Shown here: in pieces, positions 16,941-25,841 of the stretch
How the letters are laid out: each line of letters opens with the position of its first letter
Position numbering within the stretch: the first letter of the stretch is position 1
NCBI GenBank assembly: GCA_964619675.1
Contig: CAZUEO010000001.1
Span: forward strand, 62,001 to 126,000
DNA length: 64,000 bases
Direction: 5' to 3'
Source: JAPLMW01 sp964619675
Lineage (GTDB): Bacteria > Planctomycetota > Phycisphaerae > Sedimentisphaerales > UBA12454
Translations under genes and position numbers: made by a program
The notes under the pieces: model-generated
Seen by the model: the letters and a program-made list of their open reading frames with translations, nothing else
Databases searched by the model: none
Told to the model about the DNA's origin: nothing

Positions 16941-17474
16941 ATGAAAAAGATAATGACTCCTTTAACGAATGATGTTGTCCAGTCACTCAAGAGCGGCGAT
17001 GAAGTTGTTATCAGCGGTATTGTTTATGCCGTACGCGATGCGGCACACAAAAGACTTTGCAGGCTTATTGAGCAGGGAAAGCAACCGCCGATACCGGTGA
17101 AAGGCGAGGTTTTTTATTTTGTCGGTCCCACACCCGAGCGCCCGGGCAGGGTAATCGGCTCGGCAGGGCCGACGACATCCTCAAGGATGGATGCTTTCAG
17201 CCCGATACTTTTAGCGGCCGGCCTTAGGGGAATGATTGGCAAGGGTTATCGCAGCATCGCCGTCAGGGATGCGCTGAAAAAATACTGTGCAGTTCATTTC
17301 ACCACGATTGGCGGGGCTGGGGCGTTTTTGAGTCAGTATATAATTTCCGCGGAGGTTGTTGCTTATGAGGATTTGGGTGCCGAGGCGATAAGGAAATTAG
17401 AGCTTAAGGAATTTCCTGCGATTGTAGCGTATGATTCTTACGGCGGCAGTGTTTTCAAAGAGGCAGGCGGATGA
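16941..17474 (+). CDS. Class I fumarate hydratase / L-tartrate dehydratase-type beta subunit
   Basis: 177 residues from the ATG at 16941 (MKKIMTPLT); the frame is open back to 16893 but without similarity. The sequence matches the beta (C-terminal) part of Fe-S hydro-lyases: GDEVVISGIVYAVRDAAHKR, FYFVGPTPERPGRVIGSAGPTTSSRMD, GKGYRS and GGAGAFLSQYI. Such subunits need an alpha partner holding the 4Fe-4S cluster. None is beside it in this window, since the upstream genes are on the other strand and the next gene is a GTPase. Fumarate and tartrate specificity cannot be told apart here. Confidence 0.88.
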   Translation: MKKIMTPLTNDVVQSLKSGDEVVISGIVYAVRDAAHKRLCRLIEQGKQPPIPVKGEVFYFVGPTPERPGRVIGSAGPTTSSRMDAFSPILLAAGLRGMIGKGYRSIAVRDALKKYCAVHFTTIGGAGAFLSQYIISAEVVAYEDLGAEAIRKLELKEFPAIVAYDSYGGSVFKEAGG

Positions 17475-18526
17475 GAGCCGCATTTCTCGGCCAAATCAGT
17501 TCGGGTAAAAGCACGCTGCTTGCCGCGATAAGTGGGAGGCCTATCAACCATACAGGTTCCGTGCAGATTGAAGAAGTGATTGCACAGGTGCCTGATGAAA
17601 GGCTCGACTGGCTTTTTAACCATTATAAGCCCAAGAAGAAGGTCAATGCGACAATTGATTGTCTTGATTTGCCGGGTATGTCTTTTGCCGATGACCATTC
17701 GAGAGCCGCTGCCAAAAGATTGCTGGAGCAGGTGCGAACAAGCGAACTGCTTGTGCTGGTGATAAGGGCGTTTGACCTCGCAGGCGTCAAGGCGGAACCT
17801 TTAAAGGAACTTTCGCAGCTTATGACCGAGTTGCTTCTTGCAGACCTCGGGCTTGTTGAAACAAGGATTGAAAAACTTGAAAAACAGCTTCGTAAGCCAA
17901 CACAGGACCATATAAAACAAAAGGCAGAGCTTGAGCTTCATCTGAAATTGCGCCAGACTATCGAGGCTGAAAAACCAATAAAGACGGCAATCAAGACGCC
18001 CCAGGAGATTGAACTTGTAAAATCGCTTAGCTTTCTGACTTTGAAACCTGTAGTGGTTGTTTTTAATACCGCCGAGAGCAATCCTGCGCAAATCTTTGAT
18101 ACTGCCGGCATTATTGATTCGGCGATACCGGTAATTTCTGTTTGCGCGGAGATTGAATACGAAATAAGTCAGCTTGATGAATCAAGCAAAGCAGAGTTTA
18201 TGAAGGATTTGGGTCTGGCTGAGCCTGCGGCCAATAAATTTGTCAGAAGCTGTTATTCTTCGCTGGGCCTGATTAACTTTTTCACGGTGGGTGACGACGA
18301 GACGAGGGCCTGGCCGATAAAAACAGGCACAACAGCAGTTGAAGCGGCAGGCAAGGTTCACAGCGATATAGCGCGTGGTTTTATACGTGCCGAGACGATG
18401 CACTTTGAGGATTTGAAAAAACTCGGTGACGAAAAAGCGGTTAAAGCCGCAGGCAAAATGCACCTTGAAGGCAAAAGCTACACCGTTCAGGACGGCGATA
18501 TAATATGTTTCAGGTTTAATGTATAA
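17471..18526 (+). CDS. YchF/Obg-like GTPase with TGS-type C-terminus
   Basis: 351 residues, start overlapping the previous stop by 4 bases (ATGA). Residues 7-16 are the P-loop GQISSGKSTL, and DLPGM near residue 63 is the G3 motif. A coiled-coil insertion lies at about 120-175 (LVETRIEKLEKQLRK), as in YchF. The C-terminal 80 residues match the YchF TGS domain: FFTVGDDETRAWPIKTGTTAVEAAG and SDIARGFIRAE. Compared with YchF (GxPNVGKS, NMSE), the P-loop and the G4 site (VVFNTAESN) are altered. It is either a diverged YchF or a paralogue; substrate base preference is uncertain. Confidence 0.8.
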   Translation: MRAAFLGQISSGKSTLLAAISGRPINHTGSVQIEEVIAQVPDERLDWLFNHYKPKKKVNATIDCLDLPGMSFADDHSRAAAKRLLEQVRTSELLVLVIRAFDLAGVKAEPLKELSQLMTELLLADLGLVETRIEKLEKQLRKPTQDHIKQKAELELHLKLRQTIEAEKPIKTAIKTPQEIELVKSLSFLTLKPVVVVFNTAESNPAQIFDTAGIIDSAIPVISVCAEIEYEISQLDESSKAEFMKDLGLAEPAANKFVRSCYSSLGLINFFTVGDDETRAWPIKTGTTAVEAAGKVHSDIARGFIRAETMHFEDLKKLGDEKAVKAAGKMHLEGKSYTVQDGDIICFRFNV

Positions 18527-18544
18527 GATTAGCGGCGGTTTGGT

Positions 18545-19579
18545 ATGAAAGCGTTAGCTTTAACAGGATTGAAACGGCTGGAATTTATCGATGTGCCGGC
18601 CCCTGAGATAAAAAAAGATACGGATGTACTGCTCAAGATAGCCGCGGTTGGAATATGCGGCAGCGATGTTCATTATTACGAGACCGGCAGGGTGGGCACA
18701 CAGGTTGTAACATACCCATATAGAATCGGTCACGAATGTTCCGCAACGGTGGCTCAAATCGGCAAAGCTGTCAAAGGCATAAAAGTCGGCGATAAAATTG
18801 TTGTTGAACCGGCAGTATCCTGTAAAACTTGCGACCAGTGCAGGATGGGCAGGGAAAATACGTGCAGAAATCTGAAATTTCTCGGCACTCCCAACCAGGC
18901 CGATGGCTGCTTTTGTGAATATATAGTTATGCCCGAAGATAATTGCCTTGTGGTCAACGATAAGCTGACGCTTGTGCAGGCGGCGTTGTGTGAGCCTTTT
19001 ACGATAGGCCTCTACTCCGCAAAACAGGGCCAGGGGCCTTATAGCGATAAGATAGCGATACTTGGGTCAGGGCCGATAGGTTTAAGCTGTATGACGGCGG
19101 CCAGGCTGGAAGGCGCCAAAAAAATTTATATGACGGACAAACTTGACTATCGCCTTGCTGTTGCAAAAAAGCATGGTGCAGACTGGACAGGTAATCCTGA
19201 CAAGAACGATATTGTCAAAGAAATAAACAAACTCCAGTCGCTCGGCGTTGATGTTGTCTATGAATGTGCGGGTCAGCAGAGTACGATTGACCAGGCAATT
19301 GAAATCTTGCGTCCCGGCGGAAAATTTGTGCTTGTCGGTATCCCGCGCGAAGACAGAATTTCCTTCAGCATCGACAAAATCCGAAGAAAGGAAATTACAA
19401 TTATAAATATCCGCAGGCAAAACCGATCTACTAAAGAAACAATTGAACTTTTTGCAGCGGGCAAAGTTAATGTTGATTTTTTAATTACGCACAAATTTAA
19501 ATTTGAGGATTCGATAAAGGCCTTTGAGCTTGTCGCAGGTTACAGAGATGATGTAATCAAAGCAATGGTTGAGTTTTGA
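18545..19579 (+). CDS. Zinc-dependent sorbitol/xylitol-type dehydrogenase
   Basis: 344 residues, a medium-chain dehydrogenase/reductase. Catalytic zinc ligands are in GICGSDVHYYETGRVG and GHE; four structural-zinc cysteines are in CKTCDQCRMGRENTC (about 92-106). The NAD site is ILGSGPIGLSCM with an acidic residue after the second strand (MTDKLD), indicating NAD rather than NADP. The HYYETGRVG segment is typical of polyol dehydrogenases (sorbitol, xylitol). It lies 18 bases after the YchF-like gene; cinA starts 1 base after its stop. Confidence 0.88.
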   Translation: MKALALTGLKRLEFIDVPAPEIKKDTDVLLKIAAVGICGSDVHYYETGRVGTQVVTYPYRIGHECSATVAQIGKAVKGIKVGDKIVVEPAVSCKTCDQCRMGRENTCRNLKFLGTPNQADGCFCEYIVMPEDNCLVVNDKLTLVQAALCEPFTIGLYSAKQGQGPYSDKIAILGSGPIGLSCMTAARLEGAKKIYMTDKLDYRLAVAKKHGADWTGNPDKNDIVKEINKLQSLGVDVVYECAGQQSTIDQAIEILRPGGKFVLVGIPREDRISFSIDKIRRKEITIINIRRQNRSTKETIELFAAGKVNVDFLITHKFKFEDSIKAFELVAGYRDDVIKAMVEF

Positions 19580-19580
19580 T

Positions 19581-20822
19581 ATGGCAAATGCTGCGATAAT
19601 ATGTATCGGCAATGAGCTTTTGAATGGTCAGACTGTAGATACAAACAGCAATTGGCTTGCAGGCCGATTGCTTACCGCATCAATACCTGTGGTTTATACC
19701 TGCACTGTTGGGGATGTTATCAGTGATATTAAAAGTGCGATTGAGTGTGCGGCAGCCAAAGCGGATATTATTTTAATTACCGGCGGGCTCGGCCCTACCG
19801 ATGATGACCTGACAAGAAATGGAATAGCGGAATTTTTAGCCGTCGGGCTTGAATATCATTCAGAAATAGAGAATAAAGTAAGGTGTTTCTTTGCCTCCAG
19901 GGGCTATGTAATGCCACAAAAGAGCAAAATTCAGGCGTATCTTCCTGCCGGCACAAGTGAAATTGAAAATAACCTCGGCACTGCGCCGGGGATATTTTTC
20001 GAAAACGATAAAAAAATAATTGCTGCATTTCCCGGCGTGCCTTCCGAAATGAAGCAGATGTTTGATAAGTCTATTCTGCCGAGGATAGAAAAAATTGCCC
20101 GGGGCGATTTTATTGTTGTAAGAAAAGTCAGATGTATCGGTACGGGTGAATCGACAATCGCCGAGATGCTTGGCGATTTAATGAGCCGTGACAAAAATCC
20201 GCAGATAAATTGCACGGTGAATCGTGGAATTATAACGCTTTATGTTGTCGCGCGTGACAAAGACAAAAACCGGGCAGAATCTTTAGCAGACCGGGATGTT
20301 CAAAAACTTTGCGGTATTCTCGGCAAGCTTGTTTATGGCCTGGACGAGCAAACCCTGCCCCAGGTTGTGGGTCAAAAACTTTTGGCGGGAAAGAAGACTT
20401 TGGCATTAGCTGAATCCTGCACCGGCGGTCTTATAGCCAAAATGATTACGGATGTGCCGGGCTCGAGCAGATATTTTGTTGGCGGCTGGGTAACATATAG
20501 TAATGAATTGAAAATATCGGAACTTGGTGTAGAAAAAGAGTTGATTGAGCGATACGGGGCTGTCAGCGGCGAGGTTGCAGCGGCGATGGCTGCCGGGGCC
20601 AGGCAAAAAGCGGCTGCAGATTACGCCATAGCCGTTACGGGGATTGCCGGCCCGCAGGGCGGCAGTGAACAAAAACCGGTCGGACTGGTATATATTTCCA
20701 TAGTGACATCGGCAGGCATTGATACGGAAAAATGTTTATTCGGACCAAGAGACAGAGGTTTTATTCGTCAAAGAGCTGCCCAAACAGCCCTGAATTTGCT
20801 CAGATTGAACTTGGGCATTTGA
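19581..20822 (+). CDS. cinA: CinA-family protein (NMN amidohydrolase type)
   Basis: 413 residues from ATG 19581; the earlier TTG at 19569 lies inside the previous gene. The N-terminal MoCF-like domain has CIGNELLNGQTVDTNSNWLA and ITGGLGPTDDDLT. The C-terminal CinA domain has ALAESCTGGLIAKMITDVPGSS, where the serine and lysine act in NMN deamidation, followed by YAIAVTGIAGPQGGS. It recycles nicotinamide mononucleotide from NAD breakdown. Length agrees with two-domain CinA proteins. Confidence 0.95.
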   Translation: MANAAIICIGNELLNGQTVDTNSNWLAGRLLTASIPVVYTCTVGDVISDIKSAIECAAAKADIILITGGLGPTDDDLTRNGIAEFLAVGLEYHSEIENKVRCFFASRGYVMPQKSKIQAYLPAGTSEIENNLGTAPGIFFENDKKIIAAFPGVPSEMKQMFDKSILPRIEKIARGDFIVVRKVRCIGTGESTIAEMLGDLMSRDKNPQINCTVNRGIITLYVVARDKDKNRAESLADRDVQKLCGILGKLVYGLDEQTLPQVVGQKLLAGKKTLALAESCTGGLIAKMITDVPGSSRYFVGGWVTYSNELKISELGVEKELIERYGAVSGEVAAAMAAGARQKAAADYAIAVTGIAGPQGGSEQKPVGLVYISIVTSAGIDTEKCLFGPRDRGFIRQRAAQTALNLLRLNLGI

Positions 20823-20875
20823 CCAATTAAGCCGATATTGGTATAGTAGCTATAAAAGCATTTTAAGCAGTATTT

Positions 20876-22588
20876 ATGGCGAAAAACCGGAGAAAATTAG
20901 GCGAAATACTCTACAAAAGCGGGTTAGTCGGCAAAGATGTGCTGATTAAGGCGATAAAAACTTCGCAGGAAAAAAGCAAGCGGCTTGGCGAAACGCTGAT
21001 TGAGCTTGGCCTGGTGTCTGAAGATGACATCAGCAAGGCAATTGCTCATCAGTTTGGGCTTGACTATATAGACCTTGATAAGCAGTCGATTTCACAGAGC
21101 ACTTTAAATCTCGTACCGCAGGAGGTTATTCAGAAGTATGGCGTTCTGCCGCTGAGCAAAGAGAACGGCAGATTAAAGCTCATTATCAGCGATCCGCTGG
21201 ATTTGGATACGCTCGACACGCTGCGTTTCAGACTCAACAGTGAAATTGACTGTTGCATCGCAAGTCCGGCGAAAATTAGAGCCTATATCGACCGCAGTGT
21301 TGACGATGTCAGAAGCAGTATTGATGCGACGGCAGCGGAGCTTACTGAAGAAGGACATACGATTGAAGCCGAGGTTCGGCGCGCTGAGGAGGCAGGCGAG
21401 GATGATGAAGGGCCGATTATTCGGCTGGTCAATCTGATTATTGATGAAGCGGTTCATATGCGGGCAAGCGATATTCATATTGAACCGATGACAGACCGTG
21501 TAAGGGTACGCTACCGTGTTGACGGTGTTTGCTCTGAACGCGACAACATTCCCAAAAATATGCAGGCCTCCGTAACGACTCGTCTGAAGATTCTATCAGG
21601 TATGGACATATCCGAGCGGCGTCTGCCGCAGGACGGTAGAATCCAGCGCGACATAGACAGCAGGAAGATAGATTTTCGTGTTTCAGCACTCCCCGGTTAT
21701 CACGGCGAAAGTATAGTCCTTCGTATCCTTGAGCCGGAGTCGATAAATGTAGGTATTCAGGCACTCGGCCTTAGCGAAGACGATTATCAGAAATTCATGA
21801 AGATAATCAAAAGGCCCAACGGTATATTCCTCGTAACGGGTCCTACAGGAAGCGGTAAAAGCACGACGCTTTATTCGGCGCTTCAGGAAATCAACCATCC
21901 GGACAAAAAAATCATCACGGCTGAGGACCCTGTCGAGTATAACGTTGCGGGAATAAATCAATGTCAGGTTAAGGAGGAAATTGAGCTGACATTTGCAAAG
22001 ATACTTAGGTCAATGCTTCGTCAGGCTCCCAACGTGATTCTTGTAGGTGAGATTCGTGACGCTGAAGTTGCCGATATAGCGATACAGGCCGCACTTACGG
22101 GTCATTTGGTTTTCAGCACGCTTCACACCAATGACGCTCCGAGCGCTGTTACGCGTCTTATTGATATGGGTGTAAAACCTTTTTTGGTTGCCAGTTCGAT
22201 ACAGGCCATCATGGCGCAAAGACTTGTGCGTAAGATATGTCTCGACTGCAAAGTTATTGATGAGCATCCGGATCCGCGTTATCTTCGGCTGTTAAATATC
22301 GGGCCTGATGATATCAGAAAACATCAGGTGTACAAAGGTGCCGGCTGCAACAAGTGCCACGACACAGGCTATAAAGGCAGAATTGGTATTTTTGAGATAC
22401 TTGAAATGAATACTCAGTTAAGGGAGCTGGCATTTGCCTCCTCTTCAGCGTCGGAGCTTCGCAAAGCTGCCAAGGCAGGCGGTATGAAATCTCTGCTTGA
22501 AGATGGTAAAGACAAAATATTCAAGGGCATAACCACCTCTGCTGAGGTTGCTCGGCATGCTCAGGCGGAAGATATTATGCTTGAATAA
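20876..22588 (+). CDS. GspE/PilB-type secretion or pilus assembly ATPase, copy 1
   Basis: 570 residues. N-terminal MshE/T2SE-N-like repeats (1-140: LGEILYKSGLVG, LGETLIELGLV, YIDLDKQSI) are followed by the AAA-type core with DIHIEPM, Walker A GPTGSGKSTT (about 320), the Asp box TAEDPVEYNV, Walker B VILVGEIRD and the His box GHLVFSTLHTND. A zinc tetracysteine site is formed by CLDC and CNKC (about 454-495). It powers pseudopilin or pilin polymerisation at the inner membrane. pilT follows 23 bases downstream. Confidence 0.92.
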   Translation: MAKNRRKLGEILYKSGLVGKDVLIKAIKTSQEKSKRLGETLIELGLVSEDDISKAIAHQFGLDYIDLDKQSISQSTLNLVPQEVIQKYGVLPLSKENGRLKLIISDPLDLDTLDTLRFRLNSEIDCCIASPAKIRAYIDRSVDDVRSSIDATAAELTEEGHTIEAEVRRAEEAGEDDEGPIIRLVNLIIDEAVHMRASDIHIEPMTDRVRVRYRVDGVCSERDNIPKNMQASVTTRLKILSGMDISERRLPQDGRIQRDIDSRKIDFRVSALPGYHGESIVLRILEPESINVGIQALGLSEDDYQKFMKIIKRPNGIFLVTGPTGSGKSTTLYSALQEINHPDKKIITAEDPVEYNVAGINQCQVKEEIELTFAKILRSMLRQAPNVILVGEIRDAEVADIAIQAALTGHLVFSTLHTNDAPSAVTRLIDMGVKPFLVASSIQAIMAQRLVRKICLDCKVIDEHPDPRYLRLLNIGPDDIRKHQVYKGAGCNKCHDTGYKGRIGIFEILEMNTQLRELAFASSSASELRKAAKAGGMKSLLEDGKDKIFKGITTSAEVARHAQAEDIMLE

Positions 22589-22611
22589 TACAATTTTAAC
22601 AGGATTTGAAT

Positions 22612-23748
22612 ATGGCAACGGTACATATAGACAGGCTTCTTGAGGCATGTGTAAAAATGGGCGCTTCCGATTTGCATCTTACGGTCGGCAGGCAGCCGAC
22701 ATTGAGGATTAACGGCAGGTTAAGGTCGCTTGAGACCAAGGTACTTGAGCCGGAAGACACAACCGCACTTATGAAGAGTGTCACACCGGACAAAAAGCAG
22801 CAGGAATTGCAGGAAAGAGGCGGCACAGACTTTGGGTTTGCATTTGGCGATATGGCTCGGTTCAGAACAGCTATCTTCAAACAGAAAGGCAATGTTACAA
22901 TCGTTTTAAGGCTTATTCCTTATAAGCTGTTGACTTTTGATGAGATTGGTCTGCCGAAGATTTGTTCGGCTCTTTGTCGTCGGCCAAGAGGGCTTTTCCT
23001 TGTAACCGGACCGACAGGCAGCGGAAAAACCACAACGCTTGCGAGTATGATTAACTATATAAACGAGACACTCGACAGGCATATAGTTACGGTTGAGGAG
23101 CCGATTGAGTACTATCATCTGCATAAAAAATCAATTGTGAATCAGCGTGAAGTCGGCGTTGATACTCCTACTTTTGGCGAGGCACTCAAAAGAGTTTTAC
23201 GGCAGGACCCGGATGTAATTCTTGTCGGTGAGCTTCGCGACCTTGAGACAATGGAAAATGCCATTCGTGCCGCTGAGACAGGGCACCTTGTATTCAGCAC
23301 GGTTCATACCACCGGTTGTCAGGGCACGATTAACCGAATAATTGATGCTTTTCCTGTTGCCCAGCAGGAGCAGATACGGGTTCAGATGAGCACCAATCTC
23401 CTTGCGGTTCTCAGCCAGCAGCTATGTCCGTTAAAAAGCGGCAAAGGAAGGGTGGCAGCTTATGAATTTATGGTTGTAACATCTGCGGTTGCAAATCTTA
23501 TTCGTGAGAACAAAACCTACAGGATTGAATCGAGTATCCAGACAGGTAAAAAACTGGGGATGCAGCTGCTGGATGACCATTTATGGGAACTTTACGACAA
23601 GGATAAGATAGATCTCGAAGAACTGCTTGACAAAGCTAGGCAGCCGAGTGCTATGCTCGAAAAAGCGGAAAAGAAACACGGTGGTCGAACCGAAGAAATC
23701 AGAAGAGAACTTGACAATTTAGGACCGATTCTTGGGGGTGCTGAGTAA
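22612..23748 (+). CDS. pilT: Type IV pilus retraction ATPase PilT
   Basis: 378 residues from the ATG at 22612, which has AGGA 7 bases before it (the TTG at 22606 is too close to that site). Motifs: MGASDLHLTVGRQPTLRING, PTGSGKTTTLASMI (Walker A near 131), VEEPIEYYH, VILVGELRDLETM and AAETGHLVFSTVHTTG. It lacks the tetracysteine motif of PilB, as expected for PilT. Retraction ATPases act in twitching pili and not in classical type II secretion, so its presence points to a dynamic pilus. The C-terminus is about 30 residues longer than in most PilT proteins and highly charged. Confidence 0.92.
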   Translation: MATVHIDRLLEACVKMGASDLHLTVGRQPTLRINGRLRSLETKVLEPEDTTALMKSVTPDKKQQELQERGGTDFGFAFGDMARFRTAIFKQKGNVTIVLRLIPYKLLTFDEIGLPKICSALCRRPRGLFLVTGPTGSGKTTTLASMINYINETLDRHIVTVEEPIEYYHLHKKSIVNQREVGVDTPTFGEALKRVLRQDPDVILVGELRDLETMENAIRAAETGHLVFSTVHTTGCQGTINRIIDAFPVAQQEQIRVQMSTNLLAVLSQQLCPLKSGKGRVAAYEFMVVTSAVANLIRENKTYRIESSIQTGKKLGMQLLDDHLWELYDKDKIDLEELLDKARQPSAMLEKAEKKHGGRTEEIRRELDNLGPILGGAE

Positions 23749-24065
23749 TTTTCTCAAAAAGTCAAGCCTGCTTATATAGTAATTAAGACGGGATAATTCC
23801 TGATTATTTAGCCGTTTTTTGAGTCTGTCTGAACCTTCCGAATTTGCGGGGTTTATATAACAAATAAGTATACCAGATAGCTCATTTTGCCGATTTTAAA
23901 CACAAGACAGATATTACAATACTGTATTTATTGAGTCTTGTATTTTTCATAAACCATATGTCATATATATAATTTTCTTGCTATTATGATGTTATGAACG
24001 TATAGTTAGTGGTATAAGGTTTAGATAAAATTTTTATGGGTTGTTTTTGATTTCGGAGGTCTGTT
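23749..24065. other. AT-rich intergenic region before the second GspE/PilB gene
   Basis: 317 bases without an ORF. It should contain the promoter for the 24.1-37.3 kb run. A TATAAT occurs at 23968-23973 but there is no good -35 at the right distance. The only sure signal is GGAGG at 24056-24060, six bases before the ATG at 24066. Confidence 0.45.
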
Positions 24066-25814
24066 ATGGCTAAAGACATTCCGACAGAACAGTTACGGGG
24101 CCGTACATTGGGTCGAATCCTTGTCAAAATGGGGATGTTGACAAGAGAGAAAGTCCATGAGTGTCTTTCTGTTCAGAAGAAACAAGGTGGAGGGAAATTG
24201 CTTGGTCAGGTGATGATCGAACTTGGCCTGATAGACGACAAGCAGCTTCGCAGGGCATTGGCTGCTCAGCGGGGGATGGAATATGTGGACCTTGCTGGTA
24301 TAGAAATAAACCATGAGGTTGTCGCACAGATTCCTGCCCAGATGGCCAATGCCTACCGTGTAGTACCTCTGGAGTATGACAAATCTCAAAACAGCATGGT
24401 CGTGGCAATTGACAGTCCTGATAATTTCAAGGCTACCGATGATTTGAGTACCCTGATGGGTTTTAAAGTCAAAGCGAAGGTTGCTTCCCCGTCTGACCTT
24501 GATGAGGTTCTCAAGAAGTATTATTCGAAGGAAGATGAGAGTATCAACGACCTTATAGGCGCACTGGAGCAGGATGATTATCTGGCTGAGTTTCAGGGCA
24601 GAGACCAGAGTATAGACCTTGATGAGCTCAAGGAGCTGGCTGAGTCCAACCCTGTAAAGAAGCTTCTTAACCTTGTTCTGCTTCAGGCCATCAGGGACAA
24701 GGCCTCGGATATTCACTTTGAGCCTTTCGAGAGCGAATTCAAGATGCGATATCGTATTGATGGTGTGCTTTATGAAATGGTTCCGCCTCCCAAGCATATT
24801 GCCGTGGCTTTGAGTTCGCGAATAAAGGTTATGGCAAATCTCGATATAGCGGAAAGACGTATGCCGCAGGACGGCAGAATTCCGCTGACAGTTCAGGGCA
24901 ACCCTGTTGACCTTCGTGTCAGTGTTCTGCCGACGATGTTCGGCGAAAGTATCGTGCTTCGTGTGCTTGACAGATCGCAGCTCGATTTGAAGCTTGATAA
25001 TCTTGGTATGGATTCAGGCGATTTAGGGATGACGCATCAATTGATACAGAAGCCCAACGGGATTCTGATTGTAACAGGTCCAACCGGCAGCGGCAAAACC
25101 ACGACGCTTTATTCAGCGATGAAGGAGCTCAATACAATCGACAGCAAGCTGATTACCACCGAAGACCCTGTCGAATACGACATTGACGGCATTATTCAGG
25201 TGCAGATGAAACCTGATATAGGTCTGACATTTGCAAGGTGCCTGAGGTCTATTTTGCGTCAGGACCCGGACATTATTCTTGTCGGCGAGATTCGTGACCT
25301 TGAAACAGCCCAGATTTCAGCACAGGCGTCTCTGACGGGACACCTTGTTTTTACGACGCTTCACACTAATGATGCTCCCAGTGCCATTGCAAGGCTTCTT
25401 GACCTTGGTATGGAGCCGTTTTTGATTACGGCGACTCTCGAAGGAATTGTTGCTCAAAGGCTTGTTCGCAAGATTTGCAAGATATGCAAAGAGCCTTATG
25501 AGCCGACGGAAGAGCAGCTTTTGGAGCTTGGCCTGACGCCTGATTCTGTACGAGGCAAGACGTTTTATTACGGCCGCGGCTGCGACCAATGCAACAATAC
25601 CGGCTACAGGGGCAGAATAGGGATATTTGAAATAATGATATTTAACGATGAGCTGCGCGAGCTTGTGATGAATCATGCCTCTACAAACGTTTTGCGTAAC
25701 GCTGCCAGAAAGAACGGTATGAGGATGCTTCGTGAGAAAGGTCTGAACGCCGTATACAACGGTCTGACGACCATTGAAGAGGTTGTCAAGGAAACGGTTA
25801 CGGAAGAAGTATAA
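24066..25814 (+). CDS. GspE/PilB-type ATPase, copy 2
   Basis: 582 residues, paralogous to the ATPase at 20876. It has N-terminal MshE-like repeats (LGRILVKMGMLT, LGQVMIELGLI, YVDLAGIEI), then DIHFEPF, Walker A GPTGSGKTTT (about 337), TTEDPVEYDI, IILVGEIRD, GHLVFTTLHTND and the zinc cysteines CKIC and CDQC (about 470-510). It sits next to the gspF/pilC gene and the pseudopilin genes, so it is probably the assembly motor of that system, while copy 1 sits with pilT. Strong GGAGG ribosome-binding site. Confidence 0.93.
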   Translation: MAKDIPTEQLRGRTLGRILVKMGMLTREKVHECLSVQKKQGGGKLLGQVMIELGLIDDKQLRRALAAQRGMEYVDLAGIEINHEVVAQIPAQMANAYRVVPLEYDKSQNSMVVAIDSPDNFKATDDLSTLMGFKVKAKVASPSDLDEVLKKYYSKEDESINDLIGALEQDDYLAEFQGRDQSIDLDELKELAESNPVKKLLNLVLLQAIRDKASDIHFEPFESEFKMRYRIDGVLYEMVPPPKHIAVALSSRIKVMANLDIAERRMPQDGRIPLTVQGNPVDLRVSVLPTMFGESIVLRVLDRSQLDLKLDNLGMDSGDLGMTHQLIQKPNGILIVTGPTGSGKTTTLYSAMKELNTIDSKLITTEDPVEYDIDGIIQVQMKPDIGLTFARCLRSILRQDPDIILVGEIRDLETAQISAQASLTGHLVFTTLHTNDAPSAIARLLDLGMEPFLITATLEGIVAQRLVRKICKICKEPYEPTEEQLLELGLTPDSVRGKTFYYGRGCDQCNNTGYRGRIGIFEIMIFNDELRELVMNHASTNVLRNAARKNGMRMLREKGLNAVYNGLTTIEEVVKETVTEEV

Positions 25815-25841
25815 TCGATTTAAAATTAGAAGGGGTGGTAT

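Noticed and set aside
24093..24797. 234-codon minus-strand open frame
   Set aside because: Fully antisense to the second GspE/PilB gene, with no ribosome-binding site and no recognisable sequence.
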